Shown: in pieces, positions 42,743-49,802 of the stretch
Layout: each line of letters starts with the position of its first letter
Position numbering within the stretch: position 1 is the stretch's first letter
Source of the DNA: Bradyrhizobium jicamae
GTDB taxonomy: Bacteria > Pseudomonadota > Alphaproteobacteria > Rhizobiales > Xanthobacteraceae
DNA length: 64,000 bases
Direction: 5' to 3'
Assembly (NCBI RefSeq): GCF_018130215.1
Contig: NZ_JAFCKQ010000031.1
Location: 21,973-85,972, forward strand
The notes under the pieces: model-generated
The model's database searches: none
What the model was told of the DNA's origin: nothing
The model's input: the letters and a program-made list of their open reading frames with translations, nothing else
Position numbers and translations under genes: made by a program

Positions 42743-42912
42743 TCATCCGGAATGGCGCGCCGGTCGCTCCTTCCTGGAGGCCAACCGGACGAGGCTCTTG
42801 CATTTCGGACAATGCAACAGCAGCACCTCGTATTCGCCATTGAGCGGCTCGATGCCGATCGTGCGTCTCGGCACGCGCAGGTCTCGCAAACCTGTTCAGT
42901 GGAAATAACCAT
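42743..42912 (-). pseudogene. Probable frameshifted small zinc-ribbon gene
   Basis: ATG 42912 opens a frame reading MVISTEQVCETCACRD with one CxxC. Shortly after, the neighbouring frame (usable from GTG 42874) reads RRTIGIEPLNGEYEVLLL then HCPKCKSLVRLASRKE with a second CxxC, to a TGA at 42743. Joined, they give a two-CxxC zinc ribbon of about 55 residues. Either a single-base indel has broken the gene or only the 43-codon part from GTG 42874 is translated. It lies upstream of the family Z gene on the same strand. Confidence 0.45.
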
Positions 42913-42924
42913 GGATCAAATCGA

Positions 42925-42954
42925 CTCATTAATATGAGCATGATCATGCCATAT
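42925..42954. promoter_or_regulatory. Overlapping palindromes upstream of small zinc-ribbon genes
   Basis: GCATGATCATGC (42938-42949) is a perfect 12-bp palindrome, extended by ATATG on the left (with one extra A) and CATAT on the right. CTCAT-TAAT-ATGAG overlaps it at 42925-42938. The sites begin 13 bp upstream of ATG 42912 (minus strand), a suitable place for a repressor. Which protein binds is unknown. Confidence 0.45.
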
Positions 42955-43024
42955 ATGCACGTTTCCGTGCAAATGCACTCAACTGGGTGGCCGGGCGGCG
43001 GAGAGGCCGCCAACCGACGCGGTT

Positions 43025-43240
43025 CTATTCTTTGGGCGCCTGGAAGACGAAGCCGTTTCGAATGCGGCGCGCTTCGGTCATGGCCTTCCGCACTGCGGGG
43101 TCCATGGATTCGTTGGTGAAGTTGATGAAGCACCCGCAGTTTGGGCATTGGCCCTGGTAGCCATCGCGCAGCCGTCCGACCTTCTCGCGAAAGCGGGTGC
43201 GGCACCTGGTGCACGTCACGGCGATCTTGTCCGTAGCCAT
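43025..43240 (-). CDS. Small zinc-ribbon protein, family Z member 2
   Basis: A 71-residue protein with CTRC and CPNC knuckles: VTCTRCRTRFREKVGRLRDG, YQGQCPNCGCFINF, then a helix DPAVRKAMTEARRIRNGFVF. It is paralogous to the product of 42377-42673. Two CxxC pairs about 21 residues apart fit one structural zinc site. The start ATG 43240 lacks a strong ribosome site. Function unknown. Confidence 0.75.
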   Translation of the reverse strand: MATDKIAVTCTRCRTRFREKVGRLRDGYQGQCPNCGCFINFTNESMDPAVRKAMTEARRIRNGFVFQAPKE

Positions 43241-43606
43241 GCAGCTTTTGTGCAGGACAATGGATTAAGAAATCGTAGAACAGCCTCCCTGAGCGGGATC
43301 ATGTTCTAGGAAAATAGTCCGGAGCGCGGAAATGCGAAACGCCGCCCGCCCGAAACCTTTGCGGGCGGCGTGGATGCAACTCCAGGAGGGGATGCGAATC
43401 CCGGCGTCGGTTGGTCTGCACAGCCTGTGCCATCGCAGTTTCACTCACGGCGGAACACGCGACATCACAATGCAGGAACGCAGTTCAGCTCTGAGGAATC
43501 TAGTCCTTGTCGCGCAGGCTCTGACCGGTACCGTGCAGATGCGGTCCATTCGCGTGGTGCCGCTTGGGGTGCTGTCACGGTACCCGACAACCACAGTCAG
43601 ACTTCG

Positions 43607-43646
43607 GCCTCAGCACACTTTTCCCCGCGCTGGGGCCGCTTCTTTT
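43607..43646 (+). terminator. Intrinsic terminator (GGCC...GGGGCC type)
   Basis: GGCCTCAG (43607-43614) pairs with CTGGGGCC (43630-43637) with one wobble, followed by GCTTCTTTT. No protein gene ends just upstream. Confidence 0.6.
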
Positions 43647-43722
43647 GGAAGCATGAAACCAATGCGGCCAGCACACCGTAACTGCTGCGCCGGTCCGCTT
43701 CTTCCTTTGGTTCTCTTCGGCC

Positions 43723-43743
43723 GGCCGGGGCCGCCCGGCCTTT
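43723..43743 (+). terminator. Possible intrinsic terminator
   Basis: GGCCGGG and CCCGGCC pair over a 4-nt loop, followed only by TTTCCC. Confidence 0.4.
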
Positions 43744-43878
43744 CCCAGTCACGAGCGGCCCCACTTTCCCACATCTGCGGAAACCGCGCAGGGACCGGTC
43801 CTGGACACGCGGTGAAACAAACCGGGACACCGTGCGTTACAAGCGCTTACGCTGCTCCGAAGAGAGGCCTCGGCGCTC

Positions 43879-43898
43879 AAGCCCCGTCGGGGCCTTTC
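43879..43898 (+). terminator. Possible intrinsic terminator
   Basis: GCCCC-GTC-GGGGC (43881-43893) followed by CTTTCG; a short stem and weak T tract, about 30 bp before the next small gene. Confidence 0.4.
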
Positions 43899-43926
43899 GC
43901 TGTCTGGGACCATGAGGTCCTGACCG

Positions 43927-44118
43927 ATGTCACGCATTCACATCGATGCCGCGCCCGCCCAGTTCGCCGATCTCGAGGGAGAGGGCGACTACGATCGCAC
44001 CGTGACGACCAGGCGCGGCGAGGCAGTGCCCCAAGGGGATGCCCTGAATCGGTGGTTCCGCGCTGGAAACACCGTGCTCTTCCGGAATCCACAAAGGCTG
44101 TGGAAAACGCTAACTTAG
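43927..44118 (+). CDS. Small hypothetical protein (63 aa)
   Basis: The 63-residue product reads as a soluble acidic-then-basic chain: MSRIHIDAAPAQFADLEGEG, DYDRTVTTRRGEAVPQGDAL, NRWFRAGNTVLFRNPQRLWK. The start has a GAGG site about nine bases upstream, and a good terminator follows 54 bp after the stop, both supporting a real gene. No named family recognised. Confidence 0.55.
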   Translation: MSRIHIDAAPAQFADLEGEGDYDRTVTTRRGEAVPQGDALNRWFRAGNTVLFRNPQRLWKTLT

Positions 44119-44172
44119 CTTTTGCCGGGGCTAGCATTTCATACCGAGCAAATTTTCAGACTAAACCGGTAG

Positions 44173-44200
44173 GGGGTCGCGCGTGATGCGGCCCCTTTTT
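44173..44200 (+). terminator. Intrinsic terminator after the 63-aa gene
   Basis: GGGGTCGC (44173-44180) pairs with GCGGCCCC (44188-44195) with one wobble, directly followed by TTTTT. Confidence 0.8.
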
Positions 44201-44292
44201 GATCCAGCGGGTCGTTTGGGCTCCACTCTCCGAACTGCGGTCGCGCACGAACCGGGACGCCGCCGGGCGTCGAGACAGGGTCGTGCCAGGCC

Positions 44293-44400
44293 TCACAGCC
44301 TGGAAAGGGCCAAGGCAAAGCAGGAAATAAGCGTCGCGGTACTGAGTATGATGACGACGAGCGCTTGCTCGGTGCGGGCCTGCAAGATTTTCCGGCTCAT
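44293..44400 (-). CDS. Single-span membrane microprotein (35 aa)
   Basis: A 35-residue product: basic N-terminus (MSRKILQARTEQ) and one membrane helix (ALVVIILSTATLISCFALAL). Its ATG overlaps the stop of the upstream zinc-ribbon gene as ATGA, so the two are almost surely co-translated. This coupling is good evidence that both are real. The function is unknown. Confidence 0.6.
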   Translation of the reverse strand: MSRKILQARTEQALVVIILSTATLISCFALALSRL

Positions 44401-44570
44401 CGCGATATGGCCTGCTGCTTTTGGTCCGCCAACAGGACGGCGATCTCTCCGCACTTTTCGCAGCGCGCCGTCAGAAAGCGCGTGCCGGTCCGGGTGTCGG
44501 CATAGGGCCGGAAGTTCGTTATCTCGTGCCCGCACTCGCAACGGGCGATGGCGTCCTCGGTCTGGAACAT
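44397..44570 (-). CDS. Small zinc-ribbon protein (57 aa)
   Basis: A 57-residue protein with CECG and CEKCG knuckles: EDAIARCECGHEITNFRPYA and TRTGTRFLTARCEKCGEIAV. Two CxxC pairs 24 residues apart indicate a structural zinc site. ATG 44570 has GGAG eight bases upstream. The stop overlaps the start of a 35-codon membrane microprotein gene. It does not align closely with family Z, so it is a second zinc-ribbon type. Confidence 0.65.
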   Translation of the reverse strand: MFQTEDAIARCECGHEITNFRPYADTRTGTRFLTARCEKCGEIAVLLADQKQQAISR

Positions 44571-44690
44571 CGCATGATCTCCACTGTGAAAATCATGCTT
44601 CTCCAACCAACATGAGTTAGGTCCGTTCCGGGCTGTTATGAATTTCTGTTCATCCACCGGGAAAAACGGAAGGAACGAATTTATCGCCCC

Positions 44691-44721
44691 AAAACAGGAG
44701 GTCGCCAACGAGGCGGCCTCA
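44691..44721 (-). terminator. Intrinsic terminator of the 28-aa microprotein gene
   Basis: On the minus strand GAGGCCGCC and GGCGACCTC pair (one wobble) over a 5-nt loop and run into CTGTTTTGG. The stem overlaps the stop codon of the gene at 44719-44805. Confidence 0.65.
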
Positions 44722-44805
44722 CGCGAACAGCACATAGGCCAGTCCGGCGGCGACTATCGCCACCCAGACCAGCGAGAGACGGAGATACAGCAGCTCGCGA
44801 TTCAT
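44719..44805 (-). CDS. 28-aa membrane microprotein, family M member 1
   Basis: A 28-codon frame encodes a single membrane helix with the pattern L-Y-L-R-L-S-L-V-W-V-A-I, then a small hydrophobic tail. The product of 47276-47362 has the same length and agrees at about 17 of 28 positions, so the pair is conserved as protein. The N-terminus MNRE is charged and the helix begins at once. No convincing ribosome site was found. A terminator overlaps the stop. Confidence 0.6.
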   Translation of the reverse strand: MNRELLYLRLSLVWVAIVAAGLAYVLFA

Positions 44806-44939
44806 GCGGCTAGCGTACAACGCGAGCCTGACACCGGCCTTTCACTAAGTTAAGCGACCCTATTCGGCGAGCAGGGCGGCAACCAGCATGGCGCGACAAC
44901 GAGCAGCAAGTTCTCCCGGTTCCCTGCCGAGAACCGGCC

Positions 44940-45146
44940 TTACTCTTCGTGGTCAGCGGTTTCCTTCACCTTCTTCTGTTTCAGCCGGTCCAGCACCTTG
45001 GCGGATCGTTCCAGGATGCGGGCGCTCTCGGCGAGCACATGGTAGCTGTCCGCAAGTGCGCGAAGTTGATAGCGATCGTTAGCTTTGGCATCTTTTGCTC
45101 GCCGCCAGTAATGATCGGCGAGCCGCAGATATTCCTCGGGCTGCAT
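44940..45146 (-). CDS. Small helical protein, family H member 1
   Basis: A 68-residue all-helical protein: EEYLRLADHYWRRAKDAKAN, YQLRALADSYHVLAESARIL then a Lys-rich tail. It shares with the product of 45159-45362 the pattern YWRxRA/K...A...YxxLAxxA, typical of a small family I believe is expanded in Bradyrhizobium. It lies 12 bp after the stop of that paralogue on the same strand, so they probably form an operon. Function unknown. Confidence 0.7.
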   Translation of the reverse strand: MQPEEYLRLADHYWRRAKDAKANDRYQLRALADSYHVLAESARILERSAKVLDRLKQKKVKETADHEE

Positions 45147-45158
45147 GGTTCGGCGCGC

Positions 45159-45362
45159 TCACTGCGCCACCATTTCGGAAACAGGCGGCTTCATATCACG
45201 CTGCCATTGTTCGGCGCGCAGGGCGAGTTGGTCATACTCCTGAGCCACCTTGAGAAGCTTTTCCCGTTGATGTTCGCTGATCATCAAGCCTTCGGCCTTG
45301 GCGCGCGTTTCTTCCGCCCGCATTCGCCAATAGGCTGGTTCGAGCATGGGATTGTCCGTCAT
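45159..45362 (-). CDS. Small helical protein, family H member 2
   Basis: A 67-residue protein predicted to be two helices: MLEPAYWRMRAEETRAKAEG and REKLLKVAQEYDQLALRAEQ. ATG 45362 is chosen because GGAGA lies eight bases upstream; a GTG at 45368 is too close to it. It is the first gene of a two-gene unit with its paralogue at 44940-45146. A coiled-coil or dimer role is plausible; nothing is proven. Confidence 0.7.
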   Translation of the reverse strand: MTDNPMLEPAYWRMRAEETRAKAEGLMISEHQREKLLKVAQEYDQLALRAEQWQRDMKPPVSEMVAQ

Positions 45363-45485
45363 GGTCACGGTCTCCAGGGTCGTCCCCGCGAGACGTCAAC
45401 CGTTTGGCGCCGTCCCTGGTTTCTGGAACCAGGTTCACGTGCTGCGGAGAACCACGTCCTCAACTCTCCTGCGAGCGTCGCGGTT

Positions 45486-45547
45486 TAACCAATTCAGGCC
45501 GCTGCCATTTTCAAACCAGGCCACTTGAGGTCGAAACAGGCCGGCAC
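45486..45547. mobile_element. Insertion-sequence end remnant, copy 1
   Basis: 62 bp starting TAACCAATTCAGGCC and ending in GGCCGGCAC, with repeated CAGGCC/CCAGGCCACT units, recurs in the same orientation at 47699-47760 with roughly 85% identity. Short internal repeats ending near TGCC resemble the multiply repeated ends of IS21-family elements. No transposase is present between or near the copies. Confidence 0.5.
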
Positions 45548-45643
45548 TCTGCTGATCAGGACATTCGTCGGAAAAAATTACGACACCCACGCTGACACGC
45601 ATATGCAAATGCGGCGGCGCCTGGCGGGGCGCAAGCTCGAACG

Positions 45644-45754
45644 ATGCTGAAGCTGGATCGGCATATGGATCGTGTAGAGTACGCCTTCGTGACCTGCGCG
45701 GGAGCGTCTTTCATCGTATTCCTCGTGAGCATGAGTTGGCTCCTGCTCAGATGA
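45644..45754 (+). CDS. Single-span membrane microprotein (36 aa)
   Basis: A 36-codon frame with charged N-terminus (MLKLDRHMDRVEY) and one membrane helix (AFVTCAGASFIVFLVSMSWL) ending LLR. A strong terminator follows 20 bp after the stop, which supports expression. The ribosome site is weak; an internal ATG at codon 8 is an alternative start. No family recognised. Confidence 0.5.
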   Translation: MLKLDRHMDRVEYAFVTCAGASFIVFLVSMSWLLLR

Positions 45755-45773
45755 AGCGGCGGCGATTTCCGGC

Positions 45774-45811
45774 GGCCCCGGTTCGCTTCCCCGAACTGGG
45801 GCCGGTTCTTT
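45774..45811 (+). terminator. Intrinsic terminator after the 36-aa gene
   Basis: GGCCCCGGTTCG (45774-45785) and CGAACTGGGGCC (45792-45803) pair with one wobble over a short loop, followed by GGTTCTTTC. Confidence 0.75.
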
Positions 45812-45939
45812 CGGGGCGCTCGCGCGCTGACAATTATTCCTGCCCACGACATCGAGAGCGACGAATCCTTGAAAGCCTCGGCTCGCATGGACAGGAGGCG
45901 ACAAAGCCGCGAAAGGCCGCCGAGCAGGGCTTTGATCCC

Positions 45940-46043
45940 TAGAGCGCGATGAGGATTCACCCTGATCTCATCGCGCTCTAGCTTCTTGTTTGAGCATGAT
46001 CCTTCCGGAAAACCGCTTCACACTTTTCCGGATCATGCTCTGG
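45940..46043. repeat. Interspersed palindromic repeat, family 2, copy b
   Basis: Inverted relative to 38150-38253: GAGCGCGATGA...TCATCGCGCTC followed by GAGCATGATC...GATCATGCTC with CCGGAAAA/TTTTCCGG inner arms. It overlaps the last 23 codons of the microprotein gene at 45968-46165. Confidence 0.85.
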
Positions 46044-46165
46044 AAGGACCGCCTGATTTGAGCCGCCATGCGCTCGACGGCGTCGGTGTATCGGCCCTGA
46101 TCGAACTGCTGGTCGGCAAGATAAAGACCCACAATAACGACTATCGCTATCATTAATCCCTTCAC
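45968..46165 (-). CDS. Membrane microprotein, family K member 1, extended by a repeat
   Basis: From GTG 46165 (strong GAGGAGGATTTCG site) the first 42 codons read KGLMIAIVVIVGLYLADQQF then DQGRYTDAVERMAAQIRRSF, closely matching the 41-residue product of 47142-47267, which stops exactly after RSF. Here the frame continues for 23 more codons that lie inside the interspersed repeat 45940-46043. The repeat seems to have removed the original stop. One membrane span near the N-terminus, cytoplasmic or periplasmic basic tail. Confidence 0.7.
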   Translation of the reverse strand: MKGLMIAIVVIVGLYLADQQFDQGRYTDAVERMAAQIRRSFQSMIRKSVKRFSGRIMLKQEARAR

Positions 46166-46190
46166 CGAAATCCTCCTCGAATCCTCCGGC

Positions 46191-46229
46191 AAAAAACCGG
46201 CGGAAGGTCCGCGCGTTCCGGAGACCGCC
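46191..46229 (-). terminator. Intrinsic terminator of the 81-aa gene
   Basis: On the minus strand GGCGG...CCGCC enclose about 25 nt and GGTTTTTT follows. It lies 14 bp beyond the stop of the gene at 46243-46488 and upstream of the GTG at 46165. Confidence 0.6.
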
Positions 46230-46242
46230 AACCGAGGCAGCC

Positions 46243-46488
46243 TTACTCCGTCAGCTTCTTCTCGATGTAGGCATTGACGATCTCGGCGAAACTCCGCCGG
46301 TCGCCAATCACGGCGTCACGCTGGATCAGCACGTCTTGTTGGATAACGCGCAGGCCGCTCTTTCTGGCCGTGGCTGGCGTCACTTCCAGGTATTCGTTGA
46401 TGGCGCGTTCGGCGTAGGAGGCACCGTTTACGTCGCCCTTGGCGATCAAGTGGCGCAAAATCTCAAGGCAATTTTTGAGATGCGGCAT
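46243..46488 (-). CDS. Small hypothetical protein (81 aa)
   Basis: An 81-residue soluble helical protein: MPHLKNCLEILRHLIAKGDV, ASYAERAINEYLEVTP, and GDRRSFAEIVNAYIEKKLTE. The C-terminal half resembles small DNA-binding or antitoxin-like folds only in a general way. ATG 46488 is preferred; the open frame to 46584 overlaps insertion-sequence-like sequence. A terminator follows. No family recognised. Confidence 0.5.
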   Translation of the reverse strand: MPHLKNCLEILRHLIAKGDVNGASYAERAINEYLEVTPATARKSGLRVIQQDVLIQRDAVIGDRRSFAEIVNAYIEKKLTE

Positions 46489-46765
46489 GGGGCCAATATT
46501 TCCCAGATTCGCGCGCTTGCAAGTCTGAAACTTTTGTTGGTCCCGGAGAATCCAGTGGGAACGGGCAGATCCATGCTGTCCCAATTAAGACACACATCCG
46601 AACGAATTAGGACACCGATTGCCTAAGTCATTTCTGGAACCGGAAACTGACCCTATACTTCGAGCACTGGGCAGGAAGGTTTCTTGATTTCCTATTTGTT
46701 TTCGAGGACCCAGCAGGCCGCTGTTTTTGAAATGTCCAGCGACCATTGATCAGCGCGGAAGACTC

Positions 46766-46806
46766 GACCCCAGCTTGGATCATTCCTCGCTGGGGTCGTT
46801 TCTTTC
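46766..46806 (+). terminator. Intrinsic terminator (GACCCCAGC type)
   Basis: GACCCCAGC (46766-46774) pairs perfectly with GCTGGGGTC (46789-46797), followed by GTTTCTTTC. Confidence 0.75.
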
Positions 46807-46917
46807 GACCTTTCCCGCGACGGACGAATCCGAGCCCGTATGACTCCGGTGCTCCGTTAGGGACAACGAAAAGCGGCCAGGCAAGATCTACGATCGAGGA
46901 CGACCAACCTTGCCTTC

Positions 46918-46957
46918 GGCCCCGCGCGTGTCCCCAGCGTACGGGGCCACTTCTTTG
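46918..46957 (+). terminator. Intrinsic terminator (GGCCCCG type)
   Basis: GGCCCCG (46918-46924) pairs perfectly with CGGGGCC (46942-46948), followed by ACTTCTTTG. Confidence 0.6.
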
Positions 46958-47141
46958 GGACTGCCGATTTGATCGAGCAATGAAAGGGGCGGCCAACGGA
47001 GGCGGCGACGACGTCTCCATGCTTTCGTCTCGATCGGTTCAGCAAACAGTAGGCGCTCATATCGGCCCCGGCGATCATCATGCACGGCAGCGACGTGGGG
47101 CATGTTCAATTGGTCATCCCACGTCGCGCGCTTGTCACCTC

Positions 47142-47267
47142 CTAGAACGAACGCATGATCTGGGTCGCCATGCGCTGGACGGCACTGGTGTATCGGCCAT
47201 CAGCGAATTGCTGGTCCGCGATGTACAGGATCACGATAACGCCCAGGGCTATCACCCATCCCTTCAT
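47142..47267 (-). CDS. Membrane microprotein, family K member 2 (41 aa)
   Basis: A 41-residue product with one membrane helix (KGWVIALGVIVILYIADQQF) and the tail ADGRYTSAVQRMATQIMRSF. It aligns over its full length with the product of 45968-46165. ATG 47267 has GAGGAATTCG upstream. It lies 8 bp behind the stop of a 28-codon microprotein gene on the same strand, so the two form a tiny operon. Confidence 0.7.
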   Translation of the reverse strand: MKGWVIALGVIVILYIADQQFADGRYTSAVQRMATQIMRSF

Positions 47268-47275
47268 CGAATTCC

Positions 47276-47362
47276 TCAACGGGTCAGGATATAGGCCACG
47301 CCGATCATAAGGATCGCGACCCAGAGCAGCGAGAGCCTGAAATAGAGATTGTCGCGTTTCAT
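47276..47362 (-). CDS. 28-aa membrane microprotein, family M member 2
   Basis: A 28-codon frame starting MKRDN and continuing L-Y-F-R-L-S-L-L-W-V-A-I, then a hydrophobic end ILTR. It is the paralogue of the product of 44719-44805, equal in length. It is the first gene of a two-microprotein unit with 47142-47267. The product is probably an inner-membrane single-span peptide. Confidence 0.65.
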   Translation of the reverse strand: MKRDNLYFRLSLLWVAILMIGVAYILTR

Positions 47363-47773
47363 CGTGAAACCCGCAGATGGGGCCGTCCGTAACTTGGAGA
47401 AAACCGGACGGCCCCTGCTGGCCACTTCCAATTGCCCTGCCACAAACAGAAGCCATGGCCGGCGTACCAGTTACGGGACGCCGGCCGTGTGGGTTTCAGG
47501 CGGCTATGCAGTTTGTGCCAAGAACAAATTGGGCGCCATCAAAATCTATGTGGCACAAAGTGCATAGTGGTGGGAAATTTGACCAAAAGCAGAACGTCCC
47601 GGCGTTAAGCCTGTGAAGTCCCTTGGGGAACAAACCTTGTTACCCCATAAGACTCTGTGGGGGATCGAATTCAGTATTCTTACTGAGAAAGCGGCCATAA
47701 CCAATTCAGGCCACTGCCATTTTCAGGCCAGGCCACTGCGGTCGGAAACAGGCCAGCACCCCCGGGTTCAAAA
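47363..47773. other. Gene-free stretch upstream of recA with inverted repeats
   Basis: No gene seen. It contains GGGGCCGTCCG/CGGACGGCCCC (11-bp arms, about 47376-47415), GGCCGGCGT/ACGCCGGCC (about 47459-47487), a perfect 9-bp pair TTTGTGCCA (47512-47520) and TGGCACAAA (47551-47559), and GGGGAACAA/TTGTT-A-CCCC near 47625. The IS-end remnant at 47699-47760 completes it. Confidence 0.5.
47699..47760. mobile_element. Insertion-sequence end remnant, copy 2
   Basis: 62 bp in the same orientation as 45486-45547, starting TAACCAATTCAGGCC and ending GGCCAGCAC. The two copies bracket about 2.2 kb without a transposase, so they are either solo ends or the result of two decayed insertions. Confidence 0.5.
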
Positions 47774-47788
47774 GAACATATTGCGAAC
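47774..47788. promoter_or_regulatory. LexA (SOS) box upstream of recA
   Basis: GAAC (47774-47777), 7 bases, GAAC (47785-47788), i.e. GTTC-N7-GTTC on the other strand, the established LexA site of alphaproteobacteria. A third GAAC follows 4 bases later. It lies about 107 bp before the recA start. Confidence 0.88.
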
Positions 47789-47894
47789 ATAGAACAAACG
47801 TGGTACGCGTGTTCCCAATCAACAAAGCAGTCGATCTGACCTCAACACCCGTTTGTCCCGCTAGCGAATCCCCGCCATAAGGAGCACATCCCAA

Positions 47895-48986
<1,092 letters not shown>

Positions 48987-49013
48987 GCTCCGGTCATATC
49001 AGTTCGCCGCAAG

Positions 49014-49066
49014 CGGGCGCCGAGGACGTTGAGTTGCCGACGTCCTTGGCGCCCGTTTCGTTTTCG
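49014..49066 (+). terminator. recA terminator
   Basis: CGGGCGCC (49014-49021) pairs with GGCGCCCG (49048-49055), with inner AGGACGT/ACGTCCT also pairing, followed by TTTCGTTTTC. It is 27 bp beyond the recA stop. Confidence 0.92.
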
Positions 49067-49246
49067 ATGTGGCGTTGAGTGAGCCGGCCGATGAAGCGTT
49101 TGATCCTCACCAGTTCGTCCGGTTCCAGCCTGGCGCGTTCGGGTCTGGCCGATGCCGTCGTTCAATTTACGTTTCGGTTCGTCTGGGGCCGCTGCCGTCA
49201 CTGGAATCCGACGCTGGCAAAGCCGTAGCGTTCGGCGCGCCGCCGC

Positions 49247-49684
49247 TTACGCTTGCGCCAGCGCCTTCTCCCGGCTCGCAATCATCTCCCGCAACTCCTC
49301 CGTCACCGCGACCGATTGATGGGTCTTCTGGTCGGTCGCGACCCACACGATCTCGCCGGTCGCGCGCAGGTCCTCCGAGCCTTTCGCGAAGATCGCCAGC
49401 GCAAGCACGATCGAGGAACGGCCGATCCGCGCGACCCGGACGCAGACGTCGATGTCCTCGTCGAAGCGGATCGGCGCCTTGTACTCGACGACCGATCGCA
49501 CGGTGTGGAAATCGATGCCGGTCCGCGCGACCTCGCCGAGATAGTCGTAGCCGAGTGCGCGAAAATATTCGGTGATCGCCGTATCGAAGTAGGTCAAATA
49601 GTGCGCGTTGAACACCACGGACTGCGCGTCCACCTCGGAATAGCGGACGCGAAACGGGAAGTGGAACCAGAATTCCTGGCGCAT
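49247..49684 (-). CDS. Acyl-CoA thioesterase, YbgC/FadM-type (4HBT)
   Basis: A 145-residue hotdog thioesterase. FRVRYSEVDAQSVVFNAHYLTYFDTAITEYFRALG contains the catalytic Asp and the Tyr/helix of the 4-hydroxybenzoyl-CoA thioesterase type; EYKAPIRFDEDIDVCVRVARIGRSSIVL is the following sheet. A GGCAGGAGGC site precedes the start. The gene stands between recA and gcvP. The natural acyl-CoA is unknown. Confidence 0.92.
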   Translation of the reverse strand: MRQEFWFHFPFRVRYSEVDAQSVVFNAHYLTYFDTAITEYFRALGYDYLGEVARTGIDFHTVRSVVEYKAPIRFDEDIDVCVRVARIGRSSIVLALAIFAKGSEDLRATGEIVWVATDQKTHQSVAVTEELREMIASREKALAQA

Positions 49685-49802
49685 GATGCCTCCTGCCGCG
49701 GTGTTGTTCGCCGCGCATCAGCCGGATCGAATATGATGTCCGGACCATAGGGACGGGTTCGCTGCGCTCCACCCATCCCACGCTAGCTACGACAGCGGCG
49801 CC

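Larger units (their letters stand above)
43241..43926. other. Gene-poor stretch with three terminator-like hairpins
   Basis: About 690 bp. A long frame (43332-44186) is open here, but it reads straight through three or more hairpins and has no family-like features. A GCCGCCCGC/GCGGGCGGC hairpin lies at 43340-43366, then terminators near 43607, 43723 and 43881. Spacing suggests two or three short transcripts, possibly small RNAs. Confidence 0.4.
46489..47141. other. Gene-poor stretch with IS-end remnant and two terminators
   Basis: About 650 bp. At 46576-46615 lies TGTCCCAATTAAGACAC and, inverted in spirit, GAATTAGGACACC, resembling insertion-sequence ends with repeated TGTCYTAATT units. Two good + strand terminators follow (46766 and 46918), each preceded by 100-150 bp with no protein gene, so small RNAs are possible. 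Confidence 0.45.

Noticed and set aside
43332..44186. 284-codon plus-strand frame in the microprotein island
   Set aside because: It passes through at least three terminator-like hairpins, overlaps the better-supported 63-codon gene, and shows no family features.
45486..47760. Intact transposon bounded by the two 62-bp ends
   Set aside because: The ends are in direct, not inverted, orientation and no transposase or ATPase gene lies between them.
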